A program made the position numbers and the translations under genes. The notes beneath the pieces were generated by a model that was not told the DNA's origin, searched no databases, and was given only the letters and a program-made list of their open reading frames with translations. Source: Candidatus Caldarchaeum sp. (GTDB lineage: Archaea > Thermoproteota > Nitrososphaeria_A > Caldarchaeales > Caldarchaeaceae). Taken from it: 5,897 nucleotides of DNA. The stretch covers positions 1 through 5,897 of the forward strand of contig JANWZU010000164.1 of NCBI GenBank assembly GCA_025054795.1, read 5' to 3'. Shown here piece by piece: positions 5,600-5,897 of the stretch; positions within the stretch are counted from its first letter, which is position 1; each line of letters begins with the position of its first letter.

Positions 5600-5897
5600 C
5601 TACAACGCCCTCAGCCTGCGCACAAGCTCACGGCTGACTTTCTCAGCAACATCCCCGGCGTCCGAAACTCTGTAGACGTTGACGTTCACAGCTACATTCA
5701 CAGGCCTCGAAACAGACACTCCGCCACGTCGAAACCACTCGGCCACGGCCCTAGGCAGAACCATCTCCCCCTCATGCAGGTAGGCGGGGCCTTCACGGGT
5801 GTACCACGAGCCACGCTGGTAGCTCCAGAAGTCTCCCGGAGCTCCTGTGAACCCGCTTCCACCCGTTGAGGACTGTCCTCCACCACCAGTTGTCTGG
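5600..5897 (-). CDS. Tail tape measure protein, C-terminal end only
   Basis: The last 98 residues of a larger gene that runs off the right edge. A Gly/Ser/Thr-rich linker (1-21 of the visible part) leads to WYTREGPAYLHEGEMVLPRA (31-50), which matches the Tyr...GGxxxxHxGExVLP signature found near the end of many phage tape measure proteins. It is followed by a strand repeat, VNVAVNVNVYRV (66-77), and a basic amphipathic helix, DVAEKVSRELVRRLRAL, to the stop. This C-terminal layout (GE.VLP motif, alternating Val/Asn strand, Arg-rich helix) is common in the family. The protein fills the tail tube, sets tail length and is ejected with the DNA. Its position directly before a hub gene, with the TAG touching the hub ATG, fits the usual siphovirus order. 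Because most of the gene is outside the window, the long helical rod and any peptidase domain cannot be judged. Confidence 0.82.
   Translation of the reverse strand, partial: QTTGGGGQSSTGGSGFTGAPGDFWSYQRGSWYTREGPAYLHEGEMVLPRAVAEWFRRGGVSVSRPVNVAVNVNVYRVSDAGDVAEKVSRELVRRLRAL
5608..5612 (-). promoter_or_regulatory. Ribosome binding site of the hub gene
   Basis: GAGGG on the minus strand, 8 bases before ATG 5599. It lies inside the last codons of the tape measure gene, whose TAG directly touches the hub ATG, so the two genes are probably translationally coupled. It supports the 5599 start. Confidence 0.7.

Overview
The window looks like part of the late (structural and packaging) gene cluster of a head-tailed virus or provirus (Caudoviricetes type), and most probably one of an archaeon. 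Three things seen in the sequence suggest an archaeal host: AGA/AGG arginine codons dominate (five of the first six Arg codons of the terminase), ATA isoleucine codons are common, and genes are packed with GGAGG-type ribosome binding sites and no spacer. A thermophilic bacterium with similar codon use cannot be excluded. Host and virus lineage are inferences.

Six genes lie head to tail on the minus strand, so the window reads right to left: the C-terminal end of a tail tape measure protein (5600-5897), a baseplate/tail hub protein with an added sugar-binding-like C-terminus (3734-5599), a large beta-rich Ser/Thr-rich probable fibre or receptor-binding protein (2104-3732), a small protein that looks like a free-standing S74-type tail-fibre chaperone (1605-2102), a 70-residue protein of unknown role (1442-1654), and the large terminase subunit (142-1455). 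Stop and start codons are adjacent or one base apart at the first three junctions, and the last two overlap (50 and 14 bases). This points to one transcript with translational coupling. No promoter, tRNA, CRISPR array or insertion sequence was seen.

At the left edge the strand switches: the end of a two-helix membrane protein reads on the plus strand (1-165) and converges on the terminase, sharing 24 bases with it.

Together the minus-strand genes would set tail length (tape measure), close the tail tip (hub), recognise the host surface (hub C-terminus and fibre), help the fibre fold (chaperone) and package DNA (terminase). The most unusual points are the separately encoded S74-like module, a possible nested beta-sandwich in the fibre, and a terminase at the end of the tail block rather than at the head of the packaging/capsid genes. 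Two long frames begin upstream at TTG codons, but strong ribosome binding sites place the real starts at internal ATGs (3732 and 1654).
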